Below, one piece after another: positions 1-9,111 of a DNA stretch of 64,000 nucleotides. How positions within the stretch are numbered: position 1 is the first letter of the stretch; each line of letters begins with the position of its first letter. The stretch is from Sunxiuqinia indica. Its GTDB lineage: Bacteria > Bacteroidota > Bacteroidia > Bacteroidales > Prolixibacteraceae. The position numbers were made by a program, and so were the translations under genes. The notes below the pieces were generated by a model. That model saw only the letters and a list, made by a program, of their open reading frames with translations. It made no database searches and was not told the DNA's origin. The stretch is taken from positions 1 to 64,000 of the forward strand of contig NZ_WVEM01000005.1 in assembly GCF_009847015.1 (NCBI RefSeq), in the 5' to 3' direction.

Positions 1-474
1 TTTCTGCAAGCTTTTTCCCTAATTTACTAATAACCTTGCAATTTAACACCTTGAAATCACGGATTTTATTCACACTACCTGTTGATAACCAGTGATTTAT
101 TTTGTTTTTAAGGATTGACTAAATAGTGCTTTATGCGGCACGAAGTGCCTAGCTTTTAGCGCCGGTTGAACCACAATCCGGAGCACAGGAGCTTTGCTAT
201 GGACTTTCCATTTTTTTCTACAAGCCTCACCTCCCCCGTCTTAACGCCAGCGGTGACGAGAATAGGCCGGATTGATGATCGGCAGTTATGAAGTGCTGAT
301 TGCAAACCAACACCAAGCTGATCCTATTATTGTTTTAAAACACATTAAACACCTTTAATAATTAGTACTATTGTAAATGTGCAAATCATTTGTCCACGAA
401 CAAGCAGCAATAATGACGGGAAGAGTATTTGCGTAAAGCTTACTAATTGCGCAAACCAATGAAAGGGAAAGGAT
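1..474. other. Gene-free stretch before the histidine kinase, unassigned
   Basis: No credible ORF is seen on either strand. A block at about 130-300 is richer in G+C than its AT-rich flanks and contains short complementary stretches, such as GGCAC (137-141) with GTGCC (145-149) and two CCGG words around 160-185. It could be a structured RNA, the remnant of a mobile element or the 3' flank of an upstream gene. I do not recognise it. Confidence 0.3.
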
Positions 475-1806
475 ATGATTAATGCGATAAACCAAAACAC
501 CAAGCAGTACCCAACGCCTGAATGGTCTGCAGAGTTCAACGGATTAAATGATAGATTCTTCCCCATTTTCATATATGGAAGCATCATCGGGGATATGGGC
601 TTTAGTGTTTTCGACTACTATATGATTCCCGAACACTGGCAAAGCTTTCTAGTCATGAGATCGATAGTCTGCCTGACTGGTCTGGTCTTATTGTTTCTAA
701 ACAAAGCGAAAAAGCTTTCCAATCAAACTGCATTCATTGCGTTTATGAGTGTTTTCTACCTGTTCTTTGCATATGGTGCTTCGGTACTTAAAACCGAGTT
801 TCTATTGATATCCTGGAATTTGAATATCGTAGTAGCAAGCCTTTTCTGGCCATACTTTATAATGCTCGTCCGACAAAAAACTATTCTTCTTTTAAACCTG
901 ATTCTTATTAGTGAATACATTTTATTTTATTCTCTCTACAGTATTTTTGATATCGAAACCTTACTTGCTCAAGGTGGATTATTTTTTCTTTTCGGAATAG
1001 TCGCATCATTTCTGCTGGGCTATTCGCGATATTCAATCCATTATTCAAATTTTAAGTTGAAGCAAAATCTGTTAACGTCGAAAAAGAAACTAGAACACCT
1101 CAACGACGAGCTTCAGGAAGCAAATCGAATTAAGGATCGATTCTTTTCGATCGTCGCTCATGATTTGAAATCTCCATTCAATAATATTCTTGGATTTAGC
1201 GAATTACTGGTTGAATCGATACAGAACAGGAACATGGAAGATAGCAAAGAGTACGCACAAACATTGAATCAATCGTCCAAAAAAGTATACAAATTCATTA
1301 TTGATCTATTGGAGTGGGCCCGGGCTCATACCAACAGAACACTTTTTAAACCAGAACAGATTTTCCTGAGAGATTCATGCGATACAGTTATTGAACTCTA
1401 CAAATCGACTGCTAAAGAAAAGCAAATATCAATAATCAACAAGGCAGATGAACAACTTGAGGTATTTGCCGACAAGGAAATGATAGCGACTGTTTTACGA
1501 AATTTAATTTCAAACGCGATTAAATTTTCTCATCATAATTCGGAAATTATTGTGCATACAACAAGAAACGATAAGGCTGTAGTGGTTTCTGTAAGCGATA
1601 GCGGAGTTGGTATTTCAAAAGACAACTTAACGAAACTAATGAAGATCGACCATTCCATAACAACAGCCGGAACGCAGGGAGAAAAAGGCACTGGCTTAGG
1701 ATTAATGATTTGCAAAGAGTTTATCGACAGACACCATGGCGAAATATGGGTTGAAAGTGACATGAAAAACGGAACAACAATCGCTTTTTCCATTCCTATA
1801 GCCTAA
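475..1806 (+). CDS. Membrane sensor histidine kinase
   Basis: Sensor kinase of a two-component system, 443 residues. The first ~200 residues are mostly hydrophobic and look like about six membrane helices, so it senses from the inner membrane and has no large periplasmic domain. A short charged coiled linker follows, then the HisKA domain with the phosphoacceptor His229 in SIVAHDLKSPFNN. The HATPase domain shows its N box (LRNLISNAIKFS), G1 box (DSGVGIS) and G2 box (GTGLGLMICKEF). The ATG at 475 follows GGGAAAGGAT and is the only sensible start. There is no response regulator beside it, so it is an orphan kinase. The signal it detects cannot be told from sequence. Confidence 0.9.
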   Translation: MINAINQNTKQYPTPEWSAEFNGLNDRFFPIFIYGSIIGDMGFSVFDYYMIPEHWQSFLVMRSIVCLTGLVLLFLNKAKKLSNQTAFIAFMSVFYLFFAYGASVLKTEFLLISWNLNIVVASLFWPYFIMLVRQKTILLLNLILISEYILFYSLYSIFDIETLLAQGGLFFLFGIVASFLLGYSRYSIHYSNFKLKQNLLTSKKKLEHLNDELQEANRIKDRFFSIVAHDLKSPFNNILGFSELLVESIQNRNMEDSKEYAQTLNQSSKKVYKFIIDLLEWARAHTNRTLFKPEQIFLRDSCDTVIELYKSTAKEKQISIINKADEQLEVFADKEMIATVLRNLISNAIKFSHHNSEIIVHTTRNDKAVVVSVSDSGVGISKDNLTKLMKIDHSITTAGTQGEKGTGLGLMICKEFIDRHHGEIWVESDMKNGTTIAFSIPIA

Positions 1807-1826
1807 GCCATAAGGAAAAATCATGA

Positions 1827-2105
1827 TTAAGGATTAAACATGTCGGGCGTGAAATACCCTAAGATATTTTTTGCCATCTCGATATTGGATTGTGCTTCCT
1901 TGTGGTCCGGGTTCAACTCCAACACTTTGTGATACGCATTAATTGCTTCACCCCATTTTTGTTGTCTGTAGTAAATCTGTCCAAGATAAAAATACAATGC
2001 TTCCGCCGAGGAATCCAAATCCAACGATTTATGAATCAGCTGCTGTGCTTCATCTAATTTGTTTGATTCAATAAGATCTTTAACCTGTTCGAGTGAGTCA
2101 TTCAT
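1827..2105 (-). CDS. Small TPR protein
   Basis: A 92-residue soluble protein made almost entirely of about two tetratricopeptide repeats: residues ~33-66 (AEALYFYLGQIYYRQQKWGEAI) and a following degenerate unit, preceded by a helical N-terminus. There is no signal peptide. TPRs act as protein-protein docking surfaces, and the partner is unknown. It converges with the histidine kinase gene (21-bp gap) and diverges from the nitroreductase gene. A TAnnTTTG-type -7 match (TATTTTTG on the minus strand, 2134-2141) lies about 30 nt upstream of the ATG. Confidence 0.75.
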   Translation of the reverse strand: MNDSLEQVKDLIESNKLDEAQQLIHKSLDLDSSAEALYFYLGQIYYRQQKWGEAINAYHKVLELNPDHKEAQSNIEMAKNILGYFTPDMFNP

Positions 2106-2290
2106 AATTTTCTGTCACAATAAGAGTTGCTCACAAAAATAGAGAAAATCTGCACTTAAACGGAAAATCGTATCCAGATTGATGAAACTTCAGCGATTAA
2201 CCCAACACCCGGTTTCTCCGAAAGAGCTTTTTGTACTAAACCTGAAGGACGATTACTTGTTTACTAAAACAAATCAGAAAAGCTACAAGC

Positions 2291-2884
2291 ATGAAAGATT
2301 CACAAGAAATATCAGCATGGATAAAAAACCGGAAATCGACCTTTGTAAATGGCTTGAAAGAAGGTGGTAAAATTGACGATTCAATTATTGAGAAACTACT
2401 GGAAAATGCCACCTGGGCTCCATCGCACGGATTGGTGCAAGCCTGGCAGTTTAAAGTATTTGCCGATGAAGGGGTAAAACGCTTTTTCAATGTCCAACAA
2501 CAAATTTACAAAGAGATCACCCCAGCTGAGAAGTTTTTCGATTTCAAGTATGATGCCTACAGCGAAAAGTGGAAACGGGTTTCCCATATCATTGCCATCA
2601 TTGCAAAAAGAGATCCTCACAAACGCTTCCCGGTGCAAGAGGATATCGTTTCGGTGGCCTGTGCAGTTGAGAATATTTACTTAAGTCTGGAGGCGTTCAA
2701 CATTGGCGGGTACCTGAGCACCGGAGATATTTGCTATTCGGAACAAATGCATAACTTTCTGGCATTGGAAAAAGAAGATACCCCGATTGGCTTTTTTATT
2801 TTAGGAGAGCCCGATGAAGCTTTTCAGCGCCCACGACGAACACGAATTTCAGCTGAGGATAAAACCGAGTGGATTCGCAAGTAA
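2291..2884 (+). CDS. Nitroreductase family protein (YdjA-like)
   Basis: FMN-dependent NAD(P)H oxidoreductase of the nitroreductase fold, 197 residues, with the usual length for the short YdjA/TdsD group. The N-terminal FMN-binding stretch RKSTFVNG is close to the typical R(R)S(x)R(x)F motif. ATWAPSHGLVQAWQF matches the conserved A-P-S-x-x-N-x-Q-P-W segment of the family, and GYLSTGDICYSEQMHNFL is the usual helix before the C-terminal GEP/D motif (FILGEPDE). The start is the ATG at 2291 (MKDSQEIS). The substrate is unknown; quinone or nitro-compound reduction is the family's in vitro activity. A second, unrelated nitroreductase lies at 23090. Confidence 0.85.
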   Translation: MKDSQEISAWIKNRKSTFVNGLKEGGKIDDSIIEKLLENATWAPSHGLVQAWQFKVFADEGVKRFFNVQQQIYKEITPAEKFFDFKYDAYSEKWKRVSHIIAIIAKRDPHKRFPVQEDIVSVACAVENIYLSLEAFNIGGYLSTGDICYSEQMHNFLALEKEDTPIGFFILGEPDEAFQRPRRTRISAEDKTEWIRK

Positions 2885-2969
2885 AAAACACCTTTACTTC
2901 CTACTCTAATTGGTCAACTAGCTTTTTCTGTCATTAGATCAGAGTCTTGACAAGTCACCACAGAATAAG

Positions 2970-3449
2970 CTACAATAATGCTTTTATGTCTTCTTCCATC
3001 TTCCCGGGTTTTGTAACCGGGGCAAATCGTTTCACGGGATTTCCGTTTCTGTCAATCAAAAATTTGGTGAAATTCCATTTTATACGGCTTCCTAAAACTC
3101 CGGTTAATTTATGTTTCAGAAAGTTAAAAACCGGATGTGCCTGATCGCCATTCACTTCAACCTTTTTAAACATTTGGAAGGTAACACCATAATTTACAAG
3201 GCAACCTTCTGCAATTTCCTTTTCAGTTCCGGGCTCTTGTTTTCCAAACTGGTTGCAGGGAAATCCTAAAACGACCAACCCTTGGTCTTTATAGGTTTTA
3301 TGGAGTTTCTCTAAACCTTCATATTGAGGAGTAAAACCACATTTACTCGCCGTATTTACAACTAAAATAACTTTACCTGCGTAACTTGAAAAATCAATTT
3401 CCTTTCCGTCTAATGAGGTCGCTTTGAGCTTATAAAAATTTGTTTCCAC
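2970..3449 (-). CDS. Glutathione peroxidase-family thiol peroxidase
   Basis: Cytoplasmic peroxidase of the GPx family, 159 residues, full length. The peroxidatic cysteine is Cys37 in [12 protein letters not shown]. The conserved second motif [13 protein letters not shown] and the WNFTKFLID motif with the catalytic Trp/Asn are intact, so Cys-Gln-Trp-Asn are all present. It has cysteine rather than selenocysteine. CNQF supplies a resolving cysteine, which in bacterial homologues usually makes the enzyme thioredoxin-dependent. It reduces H2O2 or lipid hydroperoxides. It is a single gene, convergent with the nitroreductase gene. Confidence 0.92.
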   Translation of the reverse strand: METNFYKLKATSLDGKEIDFSSYAGKVILVVNTASKCGFTPQYEGLEKLHKTYKDQGLVVLGFPCNQFGKQEPGTEKEIAEGCLVNYGVTFQMFKKVEVNGDQAHPVFNFLKHKLTGVLGSRIKWNFTKFLIDRNGNPVKRFAPVTKPGKMEEDIKALL

Positions 3450-3584
3450 CTTTTAATGATTTTAATCTTTTCCAATACAATTAATTTTCAACCAACGGTT
3501 GAACTTTCTGCCCTATTAACATATTTTAACCAACCATAAGCATGCTGAAATGTTCATTCAAGAAGAACCACTAAAACAAACGTT

Positions 3585-4610
3585 ATGGAATACAATCAAT
3601 TAGGAAATACCGGGATTTTAGTTTCTGAATTATGCTTCGGAACAATGACATTTGGCGGAAGAGGTTTTTGGGAAGCTATTGGCAAAGTACCTCAGGACGA
3701 AGTCAACAAACTAATGAAGACTGCCCTTGATGGCGGAATCAATTTTATTGACACCGCAAATGCTTATTCAGAAGGACTATCGGAAAAAATGCTTGGTAAA
3801 TCGCTTACCGACCTTGGAATCAACAGGCAGCAAGTTGTTATTGCGACCAAAGTCAGGATTAGAATGGGCCCGGGAGCAAACCAAGTTGGACTGACCAGAG
3901 CTCATATTATTGACTCGGTGAATGATAGTCTGGAGCGAATGGGCTTGTCGTATGTCGACCTACTGTATATTCATGGTGTTGATCCGCTTACTCCACTCGA
4001 GGAAACAATGCGAGGACTGGAGGATGTCGTCAGGGCCGGAAAAGTTCGATACATCGGAATCAGCAATCATCCGGCATGGATGGTTACAAAAGCAAATGCC
4101 ATTGCCGAAAAAAATGGATGGACACCGTTTTGTGCCGGTCAATATTATTACAGCCTGGCATCGCGGGACATTGAGCGTGAACTAATTCCCATGATCGAGG
4201 ATCAAGGTATGGGACTTATGCCCTGGAGTCCGCTTGCGGGCGGATTTCTGTCGGGGAAATATACCAGAGAAAAAGAAAAGGCCGGAGATAGTCGACGGGA
4301 TGATTTTGATTTCCCTCCGCTAAATAAAGAAAAAGCCTTCGACATTATCGATGTCATGTTAAAGATTGCGAAGAACCATCAGGTTTCGGCAGCCCAGATC
4401 GCATTGGCCTGGATGCTTCGTAAACCGGCAGTAACAAGTATCATTATCGGAGCGAAAAAACCAGATCAGTTGAATGACAATTTGGCTTCGACACAACTGC
4501 AACTTACGGAGGATGAAATTAATCAACTTGATGAGATTAGCGCACTCACGCCCGAATACCCGGGATGGATGGTTCAGCGTCAGATGCAAGATCGGCTTCC
4601 CAATCAATAA
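3585..4610 (+). CDS. Aldo/keto reductase
   Basis: NADPH-dependent oxidoreductase with a TIM-barrel fold, 341 residues. The catalytic tetrad can be read: Asp in FIDTANAYSEG with the Tyr four residues on, Lys in VIATKVR, and His in YIHGVDPLT. The C-terminal cofactor-binding loop (AWMLRKPAVTSIIIGAKKPDQLNDN) matches the YghZ/YajO-type subgroup that reduces aldehydes and ketones. The start at 3585 is the only ATG before the barrel (MEYNQLGNTG). It is a single gene, and a hairpin at 4641-4675 separates it from the convergent GH3 gene. The physiological substrate is unknown. Confidence 0.9.
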   Translation: MEYNQLGNTGILVSELCFGTMTFGGRGFWEAIGKVPQDEVNKLMKTALDGGINFIDTANAYSEGLSEKMLGKSLTDLGINRQQVVIATKVRIRMGPGANQVGLTRAHIIDSVNDSLERMGLSYVDLLYIHGVDPLTPLEETMRGLEDVVRAGKVRYIGISNHPAWMVTKANAIAEKNGWTPFCAGQYYYSLASRDIERELIPMIEDQGMGLMPWSPLAGGFLSGKYTREKEKAGDSRRDDFDFPPLNKEKAFDIIDVMLKIAKNHQVSAAQIALAWMLRKPAVTSIIIGAKKPDQLNDNLASTQLQLTEDEINQLDEISALTPEYPGWMVQRQMQDRLPNQ

Positions 4611-4640
4611 AGAAAGCAGACAAAAAGTATTTTCATCAAT

Positions 4641-4675
4641 AAGAATCCCGGTAATTCAAAACTGCCGGGATTCTT
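4641..4675. terminator. Bidirectional hairpin between convergent genes
   Basis: Perfect 11-bp stem AAGAATCCCGG (4641-4651) and CCGGGATTCTT (4665-4675). It lies between the stop of the aldo/keto reductase gene and the convergent GH3 gene. The T-runs are short on both sides, so its strength is uncertain. Confidence 0.65.
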
Positions 4676-4694
4676 TATCATGCTTATAATTTGC

Positions 4695-7325
4695 TTATTG
4701 AATTGGCCTTACTTTCCCTTTCACCTGGAAACGGCCGGAAATAGTTGATGTTGTGCTGGCGTCGGCTCTCCCTTCAAATCCAGGTTGTTCTCCTCCTAAC
4801 GCAACGGTAAACCACCCGGGTTCAATTACCCGCTGATCTTTTTTATTGATCATTGACAATTGGCGAGGTTCCAAGGTAAACTGAACAGTTTGCGTTTCTC
4901 CCTTCTTCAAATGGATTCGTTTAAAACCTTCCAATTGGCGAATTGGCCGTGGAGTTGTCGCTTTTTCATCAGTTATATACAGCTCAACCACTTCATCTCC
5001 ATCCCTGTCTCCGGTATTGGTCACGTCCACAGCAATAACTAAAGGTTTCTCCATCTCAACCTGATCGGGCAAGCTCAAATTGCTATATTTAAATGAAGTG
5101 TAACTTAACCCGTAGCCAAACGGATATAAAGGTTCACCCTCAAAATAGCGGTACGTCCGGCCTTTCATTTCATAGTTTTCGAAAGGTGGTAATTGCTCAA
5201 CCGATTTATAATAGGTTACCGGTAGTTTCCCCGCTGGATTGTAGTCTCCAAATAACACATCAGCAATGGCATTGCCACCTTGTTGCCCGGGATACCCGGC
5301 TGTTAAAATTGCAGGAATGTGCTCTGCGGCCCAGTTGATGGATAGAGCGCTTCCATTGATCAACACCAACACGACCGGTTTACCGGTTGCAACGATTGCT
5401 TTCATCAAATCAACCTGTGTTTGAGGTAGGTTTAGATTGGTGCGGTCTCCTTTATAAAATCCCTCCAATTCCACTGACATTTCCTCCCCTTCCAATCGTT
5501 CATTCAAACCCAAAGTCAGAATAACTGCATCAGCTTGTTGTGCAATATGAACAGCCTCTTCCATTCGGTTTTCTTCAGGCACCGACCAAAGAAGCTTTGC
5601 GGTAGCATCACCATAGTAATTTTGATATTCAACTAAAATTTCATACCGCTCACCTGCATTCATTTTTACATCCACTGGTTTGATATTTGCATGATGAACA
5701 TGATTACCTCCGGTTACTTCGGTACCGTTCAAGGTGATTTTCATATATGGTTTTCCCCAATCACTGAAATGATATAATCCGGTTTTGGGAGCCACCACAT
5801 ATCCAGTCCACCGAATACTGAACTGCCCGGTTTCCAGGCGAGGATCAGGTGTTCCCAGATCCCAAATGAAGTCGACGTTATCGTCAAGCTGTGTGAACAA
5901 TGGCTGACCTTCCCATTTACTATTATCAAAATACTCGCCTTTCAAACCTTGTTCTCCGTCAGCTGTCTGCAAATAAACCGAAGGAATTACTTCCATGGTA
6001 GGTATTCCTTCAGCCAAATCACTTCCTTGAGCGTATAACACGTTCGTACGTGGTTCTACTTTATTTTTAATGCCTTGTAAAACAGTAATCGGGTTGGACG
6101 GAATACCGTTATAATTTCCCCATAGCGACTGCACTTCATCGGCATTTGGCCCGATAACCGCAATGGTGTTTAATGATTTTGATAACGGGAGTGTACTTTG
6201 GTTTTTCAGGAGTACGATACTTGCTTGCGCAGCTTCACGAGCTAAACGGTCATGAGCCGGGTTATTGTTTACCTCATATGGAATTTGGGCGTATGCTACT
6301 TGTTCCACCGGATCGAACATACCCAACTTAAACCGGGCTTCAAATAAGCGTTTCACAGCAACATCCAGATCTTCTTCTGTTAAGATTCCTGATTCAACAG
6401 CTTCAGTTAATGCTTCGTAAGTGCTTCCGCAGTTTAAATCACATCCTTTTTTGATTGCAAGCGCCGCGGCAGAAGCAGCGTCGGGCACAACTTTATGATA
6501 CTTCCAGATATCCGAGATTGCCCCACAATCGGATACAACATAACCATCAAAATTCCATTCGTCACGAAGAATACCAAATAGTTCAGTGTTGGCACAAGCT
6601 GCTTCACCACGAAACCGGTTGTAAGCTCCCATCACCGATTGCACTTCGCCATCAACCACCAATGTTCGAAAAGCCGGCAGGTAAGTTTCCCGCAAGTCTC
6701 GTTCACTAACACGAGCATCAAACTCGTGCCGCAAAGGTTCCGGGCCGGAGTGAACTGCGTAATGCTTAGCGGTAGCAACAACTTTCAGATAATCCGAGTC
6801 GTCGCCCTGCAATCCGAGTACAAATTCCTTTCCCATTTGGCCTGTCAAATACGGATCTTCTCCATAGGTTTCGTGGCCCCTTCCCCAACGAGGATCACGA
6901 AAGATGTTGATATTGGGTGACCAAAATGTCAAGCCCTGATAAATCCCACGCTCCCCCTGACGAATAAACTCGTGATGCTTGGCCCGAGCTTCATCAGAGA
7001 TAACTGAAGCAACCTTGTGCATCAATTCTTTATCCCATGAAGCAGCGATAGATATTGATTGCGGAAAGACCGTAGCATAGCCAGCTCGAGCAACTCCATG
7101 CAAACATTCATTCCACCAGTTGTATTTCGGAATCCCTAAACGTTCAATCGCCGGTGACTGATAAAGAGTTTGATCGATTTTTTCCTGAACGGTCAATCGG
7201 GAAACTAAATCATCTACTCGCTTTGCAACCGGAAGATCTGGATTTTGAAAAGGATACTCATATTGAGCAAAAGCATTAAGAAACAAGCCTATAGCAAAGG
7301 CTAGCATTAAAATTAGATTTTTCAT
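4695..7325 (-). CDS. Glycoside hydrolase family 3 with PA14 insert
   Basis: Secreted or periplasmic exo-acting glycosidase, 876 residues from the ATG at 7325. That start is chosen because MKNLILMLAFAIGLFLNAFAQ is a clean signal peptide; the longer frame has no ATG advantage. Order: signal peptide; GH3 TIM barrel with KHYAVHSGPEP and the nucleophile Asp266 in VVSDCGAISD; alpha/beta sandwich; a PA14 domain inserted at about residues 450-590 (QGLKGEYFDNSKWEG to LLWSVPEEN); sandwich continued with the acid/base region; FnIII-like C-terminal domain (VEMEKPLVIAVDVTNTGDRDGDEVVELY). The SDCGAI signature and PA14 insert are usual in beta-glucosidase/beta-xylosidase GH3 enzymes. With the esterase at 9112 and the GH67 gene, xylo-oligosaccharide trimming is a reasonable guess. 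Confidence 0.9.
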   Translation of the reverse strand: MKNLILMLAFAIGLFLNAFAQYEYPFQNPDLPVAKRVDDLVSRLTVQEKIDQTLYQSPAIERLGIPKYNWWNECLHGVARAGYATVFPQSISIAASWDKELMHKVASVISDEARAKHHEFIRQGERGIYQGLTFWSPNINIFRDPRWGRGHETYGEDPYLTGQMGKEFVLGLQGDDSDYLKVVATAKHYAVHSGPEPLRHEFDARVSERDLRETYLPAFRTLVVDGEVQSVMGAYNRFRGEAACANTELFGILRDEWNFDGYVVSDCGAISDIWKYHKVVPDAASAAALAIKKGCDLNCGSTYEALTEAVESGILTEEDLDVAVKRLFEARFKLGMFDPVEQVAYAQIPYEVNNNPAHDRLAREAAQASIVLLKNQSTLPLSKSLNTIAVIGPNADEVQSLWGNYNGIPSNPITVLQGIKNKVEPRTNVLYAQGSDLAEGIPTMEVIPSVYLQTADGEQGLKGEYFDNSKWEGQPLFTQLDDNVDFIWDLGTPDPRLETGQFSIRWTGYVVAPKTGLYHFSDWGKPYMKITLNGTEVTGGNHVHHANIKPVDVKMNAGERYEILVEYQNYYGDATAKLLWSVPEENRMEEAVHIAQQADAVILTLGLNERLEGEEMSVELEGFYKGDRTNLNLPQTQVDLMKAIVATGKPVVLVLINGSALSINWAAEHIPAILTAGYPGQQGGNAIADVLFGDYNPAGKLPVTYYKSVEQLPPFENYEMKGRTYRYFEGEPLYPFGYGLSYTSFKYSNLSLPDQVEMEKPLVIAVDVTNTGDRDGDEVVELYITDEKATTPRPIRQLEGFKRIHLKKGETQTVQFTLEPRQLSMINKKDQRVIEPGWFTVALGGEQPGFEGRADASTTSTISGRFQVKGKVRPIQ

Positions 7326-7358
7326 TTTAGTTGGTTTTATCTGTTCTGTTCTGGTATG

Positions 7359-7366
7359 CAAATATA
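7359..7366 (-). promoter_or_regulatory. -7 box of the GH3 gene
   Basis: Minus-strand TATATTTG matches the Bacteroidota -7 consensus TAnnTTTG, 33 nt upstream of the GH3 start codon. No TTTG is found at the expected 19-21 bp upstream, so only half of the promoter is supported. Confidence 0.45.
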
Positions 7367-7515
7367 CCAATTTATTTTGGTCTGATATTCAAGGAATGTT
7401 GTAGAAAATATTTAATCAGCTCATCGGCCGATCTTTAATGATTTTGTATGCGCCATCTCGCCTTTAAAGGAAATCTAAACTGATTTACAGCCAATTACAC
7501 GCATAGTAAAAACAT

Positions 7516-8547
7516 TTATCTGTATTGAATCCATGCTGTTCGACCAACGGTATCCTGCGCTTCTGAAAAGTAAGGTTGCAAAACCAAAGTGGTATCTTCA
7601 ATACCGGTAAAGGTAAAAGTTGGCATTTTACCGACCGGTGAGACCATTTTTAAATAATCGATAGGATATTCTTTACGAAATGTGAGCTGATTTATTGATG
7701 AATTAAGATGAGTTAGAAATAAAGCCCCATAAGTTAGTGCAAAAGCAGAATCATTATTTTCGACAACTTCCGGTTCAATTCCTATTATTATTTCAACCTC
7801 TTCTCCATTTTTCCATTTTTTCGCAATCTCGGTATATTGCCCCGGAATAACATTATACTTCACTCCTTTTGACGTTACAGAGGAGTTTGTTGCCCACTCA
7901 GGTATCCGGATATAAAGATCAAGATAGCGGGTATCCTGCAATTCAACTTTTATCGAAATCCGGTTATCGAACGGATAATCAGTTGCCTGAACCAAGCGCA
8001 CACTTCCCCCTGTGGTATGCTCGTATTGAAGGCTGGAACTTCCGAACACATTGAAATAAATCCGATCGTACAATCGGGTGTAGTAAAAGGATTTTAATTG
8101 CGTTTTGGATAATTGATTGTTGCCAACCGGATTGTATGCGATGCGTTCCAAAGCATCAGCAAAACGAACTTCCTGCGTATATTTCAATAAACTGTCATTT
8201 AAAGTTACCCAGGCATTCACATCGTTTTTCGATAAACTTTCAAAGCTCTGTGTTATCTTCTGATTCAGGATATTCCATTCATCCAACAAAGCTTCATCCA
8301 GTTCCTTTTGCTCTTTCTTTATTACGTCCAGGTTGGATTGCAGGCTACGAATATTGTCAGTAAAAAGCGACGAACTCGAATGAGCATGCTGATCGATCTG
8401 TTTTATGTTAGCGAACTCAGCAAGTACACCCCCTAGCGATATCTGATCCGGGGGAATGGTTTGGGATTTGTTTATCGGATCTTCGGTTGTTCTGAGACTA
8501 CAAGATGCAACAACAAATACCAACAAAAGGGCAGCCAATTTTCTCAT
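7516..8547 (-). CDS. Lipoprotein with GH127-like beta-sandwich, catalytic barrel missing
   Basis: 343-residue lipoprotein from the ATG at 8547: MRKLAALLLVFVVASC gives a lipobox with Cys16. About 100 helical residues follow, then RFADALERIAYNPV, which resembles the last barrel helix of GH127 (DUF1680) beta-L-arabinofuranosidases. Next comes a stretch closely resembling their beta-sandwich: RIYFNVFGSSS, TDYPFDNRISIKVEL, LYIRIPEWA, KKWKNGEEVEI and ALTYGALFL. The (alpha/alpha)6 barrel that carries the catalytic Glu and Cys in GH127 is absent, so hydrolysis is unlikely. It may be a sugar-binding or scaffold relic. It lies between the GH3 and esterase genes, upstream of GH3 on the same strand with a 190-bp gap. 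The family assignment is mine from motif memory and is not certain. Confidence 0.6.
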   Translation of the reverse strand: MRKLAALLLVFVVASCSLRTTEDPINKSQTIPPDQISLGGVLAEFANIKQIDQHAHSSSSLFTDNIRSLQSNLDVIKKEQKELDEALLDEWNILNQKITQSFESLSKNDVNAWVTLNDSLLKYTQEVRFADALERIAYNPVGNNQLSKTQLKSFYYTRLYDRIYFNVFGSSSLQYEHTTGGSVRLVQATDYPFDNRISIKVELQDTRYLDLYIRIPEWATNSSVTSKGVKYNVIPGQYTEIAKKWKNGEEVEIIIGIEPEVVENNDSAFALTYGALFLTHLNSSINQLTFRKEYPIDYLKMVSPVGKMPTFTFTGIEDTTLVLQPYFSEAQDTVGRTAWIQYR

Positions 8548-9111
8548 TTCTATTTTTTTCTCTGTTGTAATGAACAGTAAAAAGCCTGTCAAGTTCATTC
8601 AAATTGAATTGATGTCGACACAAAAGCACAAAAATGAAATGTTTTCAAAAGGTTGGATCATCAATGATAAACGCGCTGTCATTTTGACTTTCAACAAAAA
8701 AAGACTTTTCATGATGATTATTGTTCTCGCGCCGATCGTTGTTTATGTGCCCAAAAGCTGCTGAGGAAACTCTATCCGATCAGATTAGAACCATTATAAA
8801 AAAAATACAATAGTAAATCGCCTTTTTATCAAAAGTGAAAAGCAAGTAAAGCCAGATATTTGTATCCATATTTTTCGATAAGCGCACCATAAAATGAACC
8901 GTAAATATATAACCTCCAGCTTATATCTTCGCACTCCAAATGCCTGTTTTTTTTTATAAAATGGTATTGACACAATCATCTGCAACACCTAAAAACCGCC
9001 TGTTTTGACCTTTTAATCAGAGCAGGCACAAGTGAATCAAAATAAAAAAATCCTCGCTTTTATATCAGCACAGAGACGCTATTTTAATTCAATATTGTAT
9101 TTTTGTCTATT
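8548..9111. other. 564-bp divergent intergenic region, AT-rich
   Basis: It separates the divergent GH127-like and esterase genes. Open frames here on either strand have no recognisable protein character and are very AT-rich. It presumably holds promoters for both genes; only the -7 match at 9098-9105 can be pointed to. No repeat or RNA is recognised. Confidence 0.4.
9098..9105 (+). promoter_or_regulatory. -7 box of the esterase gene
   Basis: TATTTTTG matches TAnnTTTG exactly and ends 6 nt before the ATG at 9112, so a transcript from it would be leaderless or nearly so. No -33 TTTG is seen. It also argues against the TTG at 9103 as start. Confidence 0.35.

Noticed and set aside
9103-9111. TTG at 9103 as start of the esterase
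   Set aside because: It overlaps the -7 box and the ATG at 9112 gives a better signal peptide start.
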